DNA from: Candidatus Doudnabacteria bacterium
Lineage (GTDB): Bacteria > Patescibacteriota > Doudnabacteria > UBA920
Length of the DNA stretch: 45,952 bases
Assembly (NCBI GenBank): GCA_016788665.1
Contig: JAEUSF010000007.1
Coordinates: 1-45,952 of the forward strand
Direction of reading: 5' to 3'
The position numbers were made by a program, and so were the translations under genes. Below, piece by piece: positions 7,740-14,705 of the stretch (the first letter of the stretch is position 1; every line of letters starts with the position of its first letter). The notes under the pieces were generated by a model. It saw only the letters and a program-made list of their open reading frames with translations, was not told where the DNA came from and searched no databases.

Positions 7740-8804
7740 TTACTTCCAAATAATTTTGGCGGGTTGTCTAAGTGTTCGGGCGCTGGGCTCTCCCCCGTCC
7801 CCTATTCTGAACATTAACAGAGCGTGTTCGTTTTTTAGCTGAAAAGTCTTTTTAATTTCATTATAAGAGTCCTCAATGACTCTTATGTGTTTTTTAGACA
7901 AACCAGGATCGGAAAGGTTTTTAATTCGTTGGTATAAAAAACATATACCAGTTAACGGTTGGAAAGAAAGCTTAAGTGCGGTGGTTTTTAGCCATATTTC
8001 TTCAAGCAGTTTTCCTGCACTAAGGTAGTCCTTTCCAGTAATGCCTTGGCTGGTAATTACACCATGCAGATATGAGCTTTCATAAATTTGGGCATTTTGC
8101 TTTGCAATGAAATTGGCAAAGCCCAAAGCCCCTAGTACGCGCATAATCTGCCAGTTTTGTGCGAGCTTAAAGCCAGGCAACGCAGGACCTGGTATTTCAA
8201 GAGTTTTAATATAGAAACCTTTTTTATGTTTAATTTCTTCACTTGTAGACCAGTTAATATGCGAATAGAAAAAATTGTGCATATGCTGGTTTTCAAACAG
8301 GATTTTTTCGTTTGCTGCCACAGCTTTGCCTAAGGTTTTCTTTGATAGTTTATCGCTAATAAATTTTACGTTTGCGTGATGGGTTTCGTTGGGCTTTAAA
8401 TTTTCTTGTAAATTCTGAATAAAAATATCCGCTTTATTTTCGTTGGAATATTTTTTTCGATTGGTACACCTTTCAAACACAGCTTCGAACAGCGCAGGGC
8501 GGCCTTTTTTATCCGAAGGACTTAAGTTTAATACTGCCACTGGTTTTTCCGGGCTTTGGTATTCAAAAAATTCAGTTTGGCAGCTAAGGCTGGAGTTTTC
8601 CGCGGCAATTGCCATATTTTCTACGCAGGCTCCAATTGCCAGCAAAGAAGCTTTGTGACCCCAGCTGTATAAAGAGTTATCAGCTTCTTCAACTAAAAAA
8701 ATTGAAATACTGTTTGTGCTAGCTTCAAAGCGCCAAGGTTGGCAGTTGTCTCCTGAGGGTGCGTGGATTCCAGCGTCGATTATTTTTTCTATTTTTTCTT
8801 TCAT
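7740..8804 (-). CDS. Nitroreductase-fold protein, Rv1355c/MoeY C-terminal-half type
   Basis: A 354-aa protein of the nitroreductase-like (FMN-dependent oxidoreductase) superfamily. The N-terminus has the flavin-site signature HAPSGDNCQPWRFE (about 15-28), and the C-terminus ends with FRIGDGGEPSARTLRQP. It is longer than simple nitroreductases, with two nitroreductase-like halves possible. It starts 6 bp after the ThiF-like gene. From memory, mycobacterial Rv1355c (MoeY, about 715 aa) is a fusion of a ThiF domain and a nitroreductase domain; the 362- and 354-aa neighbours here would equal that fusion split in two. Substrate unknown; redox chemistry on the adenylated or condensed product of the operon is inference. 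Confidence 0.85.
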   Translation of the reverse strand: MKEKIEKIIDAGIHAPSGDNCQPWRFEASTNSISIFLVEEADNSLYSWGHKASLLAIGACVENMAIAAENSSLSCQTEFFEYQSPEKPVAVLNLSPSDKKGRPALFEAVFERCTNRKKYSNENKADIFIQNLQENLKPNETHHANVKFISDKLSKKTLGKAVAANEKILFENQHMHNFFYSHINWSTSEEIKHKKGFYIKTLEIPGPALPGFKLAQNWQIMRVLGALGFANFIAKQNAQIYESSYLHGVITSQGITGKDYLSAGKLLEEIWLKTTALKLSFQPLTGICFLYQRIKNLSDPGLSKKHIRVIEDSYNEIKKTFQLKNEHALLMFRIGDGGEPSARTLRQPAKIIWK

Positions 8805-8810
8805 TTTGTT

Positions 8811-9899
8811 TTAAGCTAAAAGTTCCTTTAGGTTTATTATATACCTATTTTTATTTAGCCGCTGCTTCGTTATTATCATTCTGGCAATATAAGAGAGTGC
8901 GGAAGCGTTAAGAATTGCTGTTCCGCCCAGTTGGGGCCAGGAAACTATGCTTTTCCCGATTTCTGACAATGACTCAAGCATTCTGTTTTCATGGTTTTGT
9001 TTGCCTAGTAATTTTGCAATATACTCCCCTGTTTTCTGTTTGGTGAGATTAAAAAAAGTTTTAGAGGTCACTTTTCCTAGTCGTCCGTTAAAGTAAGGAG
9101 TTTTTTGGTTTAGGTCGTAACGTTCAATGTCCACAATTGCACTATTGCCGACGTCGGCTCCCATAATAACAGGTTTTTTTTGTTTTTTTGCCTCTTCCCG
9201 CAAAAAAATTTTTGCCGGAAAGCTGTCTAACTCGTCTATTACAATATCTAAGTCCTTTACAAAACTTTTAATATTATGTTTTGTGAGGCCTTCGGAAAAG
9301 ATTTCAATTTTTTGGTAGGGATTTATTTCATACAGCTGTTTTGCTAAAATTTCTGTTTTGGGTTCTCCTAAGTTATTTATGCTGGCACGTATGCGGTTTG
9401 TATTGGAAAGAGCAAGTCGGTCAAAGTCAGCAATTTTTATAGACTTTGCTCCCCCTTGTATAATCAGTGCTGTAGCCACACTGCTGCCAATGCTTAAGCC
9501 GCCAATACCTACTTTGGCATTATAAAAGGCTTTTTGTTCCTGGGGGTAAATTAATTTTTGGTTTCGTGAAGTTCTGACTTTAAAATAATCTTCTTCTTCT
9601 AAAATATGAGTTAAGGTATTTAGCCATGGAAAAAAAACCCAGGTTCCAAGTTGTTTTTCCTTTTGCTTGTTTGTTAGGCTGAAATAGTAGAACCTAAAGG
9701 CTTTTTCGGCTTCATTAGGTGTTAAAACCAAATGGGGGTTTTTTAAATAAAACAATTCTTTTTGCTGTTCCAGGTAATCGTCGCAAACTTTAATATTTTT
9801 ATGCTGCGCTAAAAGATGACTCAATTTTTTTTGGTCAAATTTATTGGAAAGCTTATAGAATTTGGGTGGAGCAAAAACTGGCCTTTGTTTTTTGGGCAT
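8811..9899 (-). CDS. ThiF/MoeB/E1-like adenylating enzyme
   Basis: A 362-aa protein: about 120 residues of N-terminal extension, then a Rossmann-type ThiF domain. Visible motifs are the nucleotide loop GIGGLSIGS (131-139), the D-x-D followed by SNTNR (D158, D160, R169), Lys181 in GEPKTE, and DELDS at 222-226. These are the ATP and Mg contacts used by E1-like enzymes to adenylate a carboxylate. No zinc CxxC pairs and no obvious catalytic Cys are seen, so it may only adenylate. The ThiS, MoaD or ubiquitin-like partners of such enzymes are not present in the window. One bp separates it from the upstream ligase gene and 6 bp from the nitroreductase gene. Confidence 0.88.
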   Translation of the reverse strand: MPKKQRPVFAPPKFYKLSNKFDQKKLSHLLAQHKNIKVCDDYLEQQKELFYLKNPHLVLTPNEAEKAFRFYYFSLTNKQKEKQLGTWVFFPWLNTLTHILEEEDYFKVRTSRNQKLIYPQEQKAFYNAKVGIGGLSIGSSVATALIIQGGAKSIKIADFDRLALSNTNRIRASINNLGEPKTEILAKQLYEINPYQKIEIFSEGLTKHNIKSFVKDLDIVIDELDSFPAKIFLREEAKKQKKPVIMGADVGNSAIVDIERYDLNQKTPYFNGRLGKVTSKTFFNLTKQKTGEYIAKLLGKQNHENRMLESLSEIGKSIVSWPQLGGTAILNASALSYIARMIITKQRLNKNRYIINLKELLA

Positions 9900-9900
9900 T

Positions 9901-11379
9901 TTACTGAATGTATTTTGGTTTTAGTCCGGGCTTAAAGTACTTTTCGTGGCTGTACGGCCAAAGTTTAATTTTGGGTGTTAAATCTTTTTGCAGATTTTCG
10001 GTTAAAAATTTGTATTCGGAGTTTAAGTATTTTAACTCCCGAACCACTTCTTGTTGAATTTTTTTTATAAGCGCGCCGCTCGCGGTACTATGCGCTCTAA
10101 GTTCTATGTTTATTTCCAAAAATTCATCGAGGTTTTTTAAGTAGCCCTTCGTCATACTGAATTTCCCGGTAATTTCTTTCAAAAAGATTTTTTTGCTTAG
10201 AGCCTTATGTATATGCTGCGGATAAATATTGGCCGCATAAAATACTATTGCGTAGTCGCTGCGGCCGAAAAGAGCAATGTAGGGCAAATTCCAGTTGGGT
10301 TTATGGGCAGGAAAAAAATCAAGTATCTGCTGCTGCTTAACAATTCTGCCCTTGTCGTGTAAATTAAATCTGACTAAAGGAATGCCACTGTTGGAAGTAA
10401 ACAATAATTCCGAATTTTCCTCTTCTATGTATCTTAATGCGGGATTGTATTGGAAAAAGTTAAATAATTCCGTGCTATTCAACAACTTTTTTTCAAAGCC
10501 CAGACTTTCAATTTTTTTCTTTAAACCCACGGAGTCTGGTGTTTCGTATGCCATAAGAAGCATTTCAGAGGATCCGTAGGTGTTGAAAGCTCGGCAATTT
10601 TTCCCTCCCGCTTCCTGAATTATGTACTCTCGCCATTCTTCGCTAAAGCCTTCGCTGCAAAACATTAGGTTTAAGTGGTAGTTTTTCCATTTTATACCTT
10701 CTAACTTACCTGTCTCTATTACGTCTTTTAGGAAAAAAGGATGGCCTACTAAAATTAGCTGTTTAAAGTTTTGGCCTAAATTTTTTACTGCCTTTAAAAA
10801 TTCCTGTTTGTTGTTGCCTGGACAAATTACGCTAGCGTTGTATTTGTTTATAAGTTGCCAGACAGGCAGGGTGGTTGCTATACCTGACACATACACACCC
10901 ATTGGAAAGCCTATAATTACTAAGGTGCTGTGTTTTTCTATGGCAAATAAATTTCTAAACAGTAATTCGTGAGTTAAGACGGCTTCGTTTTCTTGTTCTT
11001 GGGACCTGGGCCAGTAGCTTGGTACGCCTTTGGTGCCTGAGCTTGAGGCTATAAGTTTAATATTGTCTAATTTTCCGTCCCAGCATCGGTCTTTGAGCTC
11101 GTATGACTGAATGTAATTTTGCTTGTCTGTATGAGGAATTGAAGACAGGTCGGTAATAGTTTTTATTTTGTCCGGGTTTACTTTGTTTTTTTTAAGAAAA
11201 TTTTTATAGGCTGGTACTCTTTTAGAAGCCGATTTAAAAATATTTAGTGCTATCTTTTCACCGGATTTATTCCAAAATTGTTCTGGTTTTTCTCTAAGAA
11301 GTTTTTCGGCCATGTGGGCTGGGTTTGGAGTGTTGGGCTTAGGCGTAACGGCGGAATGCGGAGAAAAAACATTTTTCAT
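9901..11379 (-). CDS. PaaK/CapK-like AMP-forming acyl ligase
   Basis: A 492-aa adenylate-forming enzyme of the phenylacetate-CoA ligase / CapK group. Motifs: N-terminal VPAYKNFL (55-62), phosphate loop SSSGTKGVP (112-120), aromatic-Y-G motif TYGSSEM (267-273), VRFNLHDKG (336-344) in the place of YRTGD, and GRSDYAIVF (372-380). The C-terminus has several lysines near LKPKY that could hold the catalytic Lys. Such enzymes activate a carboxylic acid as an acyl-AMP and often pass it to CoA or an amine. It begins 2 bp after the MIO lyase stop, so its substrate may be the unsaturated or beta-amino acid made by that enzyme (inference). Confidence 0.85.
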   Translation of the reverse strand: MKNVFSPHSAVTPKPNTPNPAHMAEKLLREKPEQFWNKSGEKIALNIFKSASKRVPAYKNFLKKNKVNPDKIKTITDLSSIPHTDKQNYIQSYELKDRCWDGKLDNIKLIASSSGTKGVPSYWPRSQEQENEAVLTHELLFRNLFAIEKHSTLVIIGFPMGVYVSGIATTLPVWQLINKYNASVICPGNNKQEFLKAVKNLGQNFKQLILVGHPFFLKDVIETGKLEGIKWKNYHLNLMFCSEGFSEEWREYIIQEAGGKNCRAFNTYGSSEMLLMAYETPDSVGLKKKIESLGFEKKLLNSTELFNFFQYNPALRYIEEENSELLFTSNSGIPLVRFNLHDKGRIVKQQQILDFFPAHKPNWNLPYIALFGRSDYAIVFYAANIYPQHIHKALSKKIFLKEITGKFSMTKGYLKNLDEFLEINIELRAHSTASGALIKKIQQEVVRELKYLNSEYKFLTENLQKDLTPKIKLWPYSHEKYFKPGLKPKYIQ

Positions 11380-11381
11380 AA

Positions 11382-12932
11382 CTATATGTTTTTTAATTCT
11401 TGGACAATTTGGCTAAGTTCCGAAGTTATTTCGTTGTCAGAGTCAATAACAGGCAAGATTTTTCGGACAGCGTTGTAAAGTTGCTTGGTTTCGTTGGACA
11501 GACTATTTTTGATTTTAAGTATGTCGACGGCTTGGGCAAGCGCTACGGCCTCGATAGATAAAACAATAAATGCATTTTCTATAATTTTATGAGTAAATAA
11601 GGCTGCATCTGTTCCCATACTTACCACGTCTTGGTTGTCGCCATTGGTAGAAATAGAATGTGCGCTCATGGGATAAGCTAAAGTTTGGCTGTTCGCTGTT
11701 GTAGATGTGGCTACAAACTGTAAGCCTTGTAGAGCTAATGTAAGTCCCGGGGTATTTATGTTCAAAAATGGCGGCAAATTTTTTTCTATGTTGGGGTTTA
11801 AAAAGAAATTGACTCGCCTTTCCGACAGCATGGTTAATTTGACCAAGCTAGTTTTCAAATGATCCATGGTTTGTGCTATGTATTCGCCGTGGAAATTTCC
11901 GCCATGCAAAAAATCTTTACTTTCCAAATCTACAATCGGGTTGTCTGTAACGGAGTTTATTTCTACTTCTGTTTCCAGAGAAGATTTTTGTAATGCATCA
12001 TATATAGGTCCGAGTATTTGGGAAATGCACCTTAAAGAATAAACTTCTTGGACTTTTTCTGAAATATGGTTAACCTCTTTGCCCGTGTTAACTTGCGAGT
12101 AGAGTGCTTTTCTATTTTTTATACGTTTGGAAGAGGCAAGAATTCTTCGCATTTCGGAAGCTATTGCAACTTGGCCTTTGTGGGGTCTTAAGCTGTGGAG
12201 TTTTTCTGAAAAACTGTCATTGTAGCCGCCTACTATTTCCAAAGCCATACAACCGAGTGTGGTTGAGAGTTTTAAAAGCCTAGAAGCTTCCGCGCACGCT
12301 AAGGCGGCTATGCCCGACATCATGCTAGTACCGTTAATAAGCGAAAGACCTTCTTTTGGCCCTAGGTTATGAGACTGTAGCTTAAAGCTCTTTAAGGCTT
12401 CGGAGGCTTTTTGAATTTTGTTGTTTATGGATACCTGTCCTTTGCCAATAAATGCCAAGGCTATGTGTGCAAGCTGAACGAGGTCTCCGCTTGTACCAAC
12501 TGCGCCGTGTTCGGGTACTATGGGTATAATTCGGTTATTTACAAATTGTTCAAGGCGTATTAAAAGTTCTTCAGATACGCCTGAATAGCCTTTTAACAGA
12601 GTATTTAGCCTAACCACCATTGCCGCTAACACGAACTGGTCTGGAAGCTTGGGGCCCATTCCGACCGCATGACTGTTAATTAGGTTGTACTGAAGTTTTA
12701 TTAGGTCGGCTTTGGGTAATATGTAGCTCGCCATAGGACCGAACCCTGTGTTTATGCCGTATGTAATTTTTTTGTTTTCGGTCGCGGCCTGCTCGACAAA
12801 TTTTCTAGTTTTCTTTACGAAGCCCAGGCTTTTTATATCTAAGCTGACTTTAAGGGAATTATTTTTGGTAATTTCAGCAATTTTTTCAACAGTTAAATTT
12901 TTACCGTCTAGGGTATATGTTTTTTGTTTCAA
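11382..12932 (-). CDS. MIO-type aromatic amino acid lyase or aminomutase (HAL/PAL family)
   Basis: A 516-aa member of the histidine/phenylalanine ammonia-lyase family, which removes or shifts the alpha-amino group using a self-made MIO cofactor. Motifs: catalytic Tyr in YGINTGFGP (58-66), MIO region GAVGTSGDL (143-151) with TSG instead of the common ASG, SLINGTS (197-203), YSLRC (298-302), DNPIV (330-334), GNFHGE (345-350) and NQDVVSMG (433-440). The last motif favours an aromatic lyase or aminomutase over HutH, yet Ser87-His88 in the specificity position resembles HutH, so the substrate is open. I recall that Pantoea phenylalanine aminomutase also forms MIO from TSG. The start is TTG at 12930-12932; it heads a tightly packed five-gene operon. 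No hut genes are present. Confidence 0.93.
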   Translation of the reverse strand: MKQKTYTLDGKNLTVEKIAEITKNNSLKVSLDIKSLGFVKKTRKFVEQAATENKKITYGINTGFGPMASYILPKADLIKLQYNLINSHAVGMGPKLPDQFVLAAMVVRLNTLLKGYSGVSEELLIRLEQFVNNRIIPIVPEHGAVGTSGDLVQLAHIALAFIGKGQVSINNKIQKASEALKSFKLQSHNLGPKEGLSLINGTSMMSGIAALACAEASRLLKLSTTLGCMALEIVGGYNDSFSEKLHSLRPHKGQVAIASEMRRILASSKRIKNRKALYSQVNTGKEVNHISEKVQEVYSLRCISQILGPIYDALQKSSLETEVEINSVTDNPIVDLESKDFLHGGNFHGEYIAQTMDHLKTSLVKLTMLSERRVNFFLNPNIEKNLPPFLNINTPGLTLALQGLQFVATSTTANSQTLAYPMSAHSISTNGDNQDVVSMGTDAALFTHKIIENAFIVLSIEAVALAQAVDILKIKNSLSNETKQLYNAVRKILPVIDSDNEITSELSQIVQELKNI

Positions 12933-12955
12933 GTTTGTTTCTTTAAATATGAGTA

Positions 12956-12964
12956 ATTATATCA
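12956..12964 (-). promoter_or_regulatory. Extended -10 promoter for the MIO lyase operon
   Basis: Minus strand reads TGATATAAT, a TGn-extended -10 element, 24 bp before the TTG start. No good -35 at the right distance (TAGGGA), as extended -10 promoters tolerate. It lies back-to-back with the promoter of the 174-aa gene. Confidence 0.5.
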
Positions 12965-12987
12965 TATTCCGCTTACCTTCCCTATTA

Positions 12988-13016
12988 TTGACGACCGGTT
13001 TGTAAAATAGTAATAT
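12988..13016 (+). promoter_or_regulatory. Sigma70-type promoter of the 174-aa gene
   Basis: TTGACG, 17-bp spacer, TAATAT, about 29 bp before the ATG at 13045. Confidence 0.7.
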
Positions 13017-13044
13017 AAGTGGTTCGGGATTTACAGGAGGGCTT

Positions 13045-13569
13045 ATGCTGAAGAAAATTCTGTGGGCTTTATTGGCCGCGTGGACGGTATTTACAACCGC
13101 GGCTACTTACCTTTTCCTTTATGGAGGGCCAAAAAATATCCCCTTCCCTTTCCCTGACCAGGGGCACTGCACGCTGGAGGCGTCCAGTGATAAGGCCAGG
13201 AAGGATCTGGCGGCTTCGCTCGAAACCGCGGGTGTAGTAAGGCTAAATTACTCGTTTCTTGCCGGTCAAACCCGGCAGACACTTATGACAGACAACAGAA
13301 CGGTTGTACTGTCAAAAGAAATAGAGGGTATTATTGGCAGGTTGCCTGGCAACTCCAGGTCATTTGTGGTGGAGGATCCGAGCGCGTCGGCGCTGGGCTT
13401 CTCTGCCGACTTGATTGGTCGGGGGTGGGAGTCGGTTGTTTATGACATGACGCCCAACACTTCCCCGCCAAGGAGTTTGATGGTAGTGGAAACCGAGGCG
13501 CTCAAAAACGCCGTGATTGTATTTAGGCGCCATAGCATGAATATGGGCCAGCTCTACATACTCCCCTAA
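13045..13569 (+). CDS. Membrane-anchored or secreted protein, 174 aa, unknown
   Basis: A 174-aa protein with an N-terminal hydrophobic helix (LLAAWTVFTTAATYLFLYGG, about residues 9-28), probably a signal anchor, and a soluble domain outside the membrane. No Cys pair or known motif apart from one Cys near residue 40. It has its own promoter, an ACAGGAGGG ribosome site 6 bp before ATG, and a terminator whose arm starts in the stop codon. Codons are visibly richer in G and C than in the flanking lyase and regulator genes. It sits alone between the MIO operon and the receiver gene. I do not recognise it. Confidence 0.75.
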   Translation: MLKKILWALLAAWTVFTTAATYLFLYGGPKNIPFPFPDQGHCTLEASSDKARKDLAASLETAGVVRLNYSFLAGQTRQTLMTDNRTVVLSKEIEGIIGRLPGNSRSFVVEDPSASALGFSADLIGRGWESVVYDMTPNTSPPRSLMVVETEALKNAVIVFRRHSMNMGQLYILP

Positions 13570-13600
13570 AGGTGCTTTTTTATAAGCGCCTTATTTTTTT
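13569..13600 (+). terminator. Terminator of the 174-aa gene
   Basis: Arms AAGGTGCTT and AAGCGCCTT (one G-U pair) followed by ATTTTTTT; overlaps the stop codon. Confidence 0.75.
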
Positions 13601-13623
13601 GTGCTATAATAAAAACAATATAT

Positions 13624-14016
13624 ATGCCAGATTTGAAACAGACAAAAATTTTGGTTGCCGAAGACGACCCTGCTATGGCAGAAATTGTGGTTCATAAATT
13701 GACCACAACGGGTTTCAGTGTAAGGCACGCCTCCGACGGCGCAAAGGCTTTGGAGATGTTTAAGGCAGAAACTCCAGATATTATGCTTTTAGACCTTATG
13801 ATGCCCGAAATGGATGGCTTTCAGGTGCTAGAAGCTATTCGAGGAGACTCCGACAAGAAAAAGGCAGAAACACCTGTTATTGTCTTGAGTAACCTTTGGA
13901 GTAACCAAGATATTCTAAAGGCCAAAAGCCTTAAGGCCGACGATTATATGGTTAAAGCGTACTTTACAACCGAAGAGATCTTAAACAAAATAAACGCAAT
14001 ACTGCATTTGCACTAA
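13624..14016 (+). CDS. Receiver-only response regulator
   Basis: A 130-aa CheY-like receiver. Acidic pocket EDDP near residue 15, phospho-acceptor Asp in LLDLMMPEMDG (about residue 57), Ser in the switch position (VIVLSN) and the conserved Lys in DDYMVKAYF, although the usual Pro after that Lys is replaced by Ala. No output domain. A TATAAT lies 14 bp before the ATG and there is no Shine-Dalgarno site. It could receive phosphate from the histidine kinase at 6066-7739, about 6 kb away on the other strand, but nothing in the sequence proves the pairing. It converges on the HU gene with a shared terminator. Confidence 0.9.
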   Translation: MPDLKQTKILVAEDDPAMAEIVVHKLTTTGFSVRHASDGAKALEMFKAETPDIMLLDLMMPEMDGFQVLEAIRGDSDKKKAETPVIVLSNLWSNQDILKAKSLKADDYMVKAYFTTEEILNKINAILHLH

Positions 14017-14058
14017 AAAAATACCGCCTCCTTTACAGGTAGGGCGGTATTTTTTTTA
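14015..14058. terminator. Bidirectional terminator between receiver gene and HU gene
   Basis: Arms ATACCGCC and GGCGGTAT with A and T tracts on both sides, serving both converging genes. Confidence 0.85.
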
Positions 14059-14062
14059 TTAA

Positions 14063-14335
14063 CTAGAGAATCGCATCTTTGGCGGCTTTGAGTACACGGA
14101 ATTTGATAACAGTCTTGGCAGGGATTTGTATAGACTCACCAGTTGCCGGATTGCGACCCATTCTGGCTTCGCGGCGCTTTTTAATAAGCTTGCCCAAACC
14201 TGGGATGGTGAATTCGCCTTCTTTTTTTGTAACCTGGTAAGCCATTTCAACCAAGGCTTCTACATATTCGTTGACTTCTTTGCGGGTCTTGCCCAATTTG
14301 TCGGCCAAGGCTTGCAAAATTTCTGACTTTGTCAT
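14063..14335 (-). CDS. hup: HU-family DNA-binding protein
   Basis: A 90-aa histone-like protein that bends and compacts DNA as a dimer. It starts at MTKSEIL (an upstream in-frame ATG adds nine unlikely residues), then the helical dimer domain and the DNA-binding arm with GRNPATGESIQIPAK, the family hallmark including the intercalating Pro. A moderate AAGGAA ribosome site precedes the start. The 70 bp upstream hold two perfect palindromes that could be operators. Confidence 0.96.
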   Translation of the reverse strand: MTKSEILQALADKLGKTRKEVNEYVEALVEMAYQVTKKEGEFTIPGLGKLIKKRREARMGRNPATGESIQIPAKTVIKFRVLKAAKDAIL

Positions 14336-14351
14336 TGTTTTATTTCCTTTT

Positions 14352-14372
14352 TCCAACAACACTGTTGTTGGA
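14352..14372. repeat. 21-bp perfect palindrome upstream of the HU gene
   Basis: Arms TCCAACAACA and TGTTGTTGGA around a single C, ending 16 bp upstream of the HU start, between promoter region and ribosome site. Could be an operator or a 5'-UTR hairpin. Confidence 0.7.
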
Positions 14373-14386
14373 GTTAAATTACTTTT

Positions 14387-14405
14387 TTAACTTATATTAA
14401 GTTAA
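14387..14405. repeat. 19-bp AT-rich palindrome upstream of the HU gene
   Basis: Arms TTAACTTA and TAAGTTAA around TAT. Position fits an operator over the HU promoter, but the AT-rich arms could also arise by chance. Confidence 0.5.
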
Positions 14406-14412
14406 TATTAAC

Positions 14413-14440
14413 AAAAACCCTATTAAAATCAAGGGTTTTT
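14413..14440. terminator. Bidirectional terminator-like hairpin
   Basis: Arms AAAAACCCT and AGGGTTTTT around a 10-nt loop. It lies between the HU promoter region and the 45-aa gene. Confidence 0.55.
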
Positions 14441-14518
14441 GTACACATGTCAAGACTCTGCAAGAATATTTTCATAATTATTCAGTTTGGCAAACTACTA
14501 TTTTGGCTTAAATAAAAG

Positions 14519-14550
14519 AAAAAAGCCTCAAGAGTGGAAGAAGGCTTTTT
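14519..14550 (-). terminator. Terminator of the 45-aa gene
   Basis: On the minus strand AAAAAGCCT, an 11-nt loop region and AGGCTTTTTT; the left arm overlaps the stop codon of the 45-aa gene. Confidence 0.75.
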
Positions 14551-14686
14551 AGTCCAGGCCGTTGCCTATTGCGGTTGTAATTCTGGGTTTTTTTTGTTTA
14601 GGTTTTAAGTTAATTAGCTTTTCGCTAACCCGTTCCATAAAGTCTGAAACGTGGCCCAGAACAAACATGAATATAAGCCAGCCCAT
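14549..14686 (-). CDS. Small membrane protein, 45 aa
   Basis: A 45-codon ORF: a hydrophobic start (GWLIFMFVLGHV), an amphipathic middle and a basic tail (KPKQKKPRITT). A GGGGG ribosome-site-like run lies about 9 bp before the ATG. It begins 20 bp after the queA stop on the same strand, so it is probably read through from queA, and ends in a good terminator that overlaps its stop. Function unknown; a single membrane helix with a cytoplasmic basic tail is the visible feature. Confidence 0.55.
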   Translation of the reverse strand: MGWLIFMFVLGHVSDFMERVSEKLINLKPKQKKPRITTAIGNGLD

Positions 14687-14705
14687 CGTGACATCCCCCT
14701 TTTTT

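Noticed and set aside
8811-9899. ThiF or MoeB acting in thiamine or molybdopterin synthesis
   Set aside because: No ThiS, MoaD, ThiG or Moa genes are present, and the zinc Cys pairs of MoeB/ThiF are not seen.
11382-12932. Histidine ammonia-lyase for histidine degradation (hutH)
   Set aside because: No hutU, hutI or hutG nearby, the triad is TSG, and the gene is fused in an operon with ligase, E1-like and flavin genes.
6066-12932. Photoactive yellow protein pathway (tyrosine lyase plus coumarate ligase plus sensor)
   Set aside because: No photoactive yellow protein gene in the window, the ligase is PaaK-like rather than 4-coumarate-CoA-ligase-like, and the kinase has no PAS/PYP domain.
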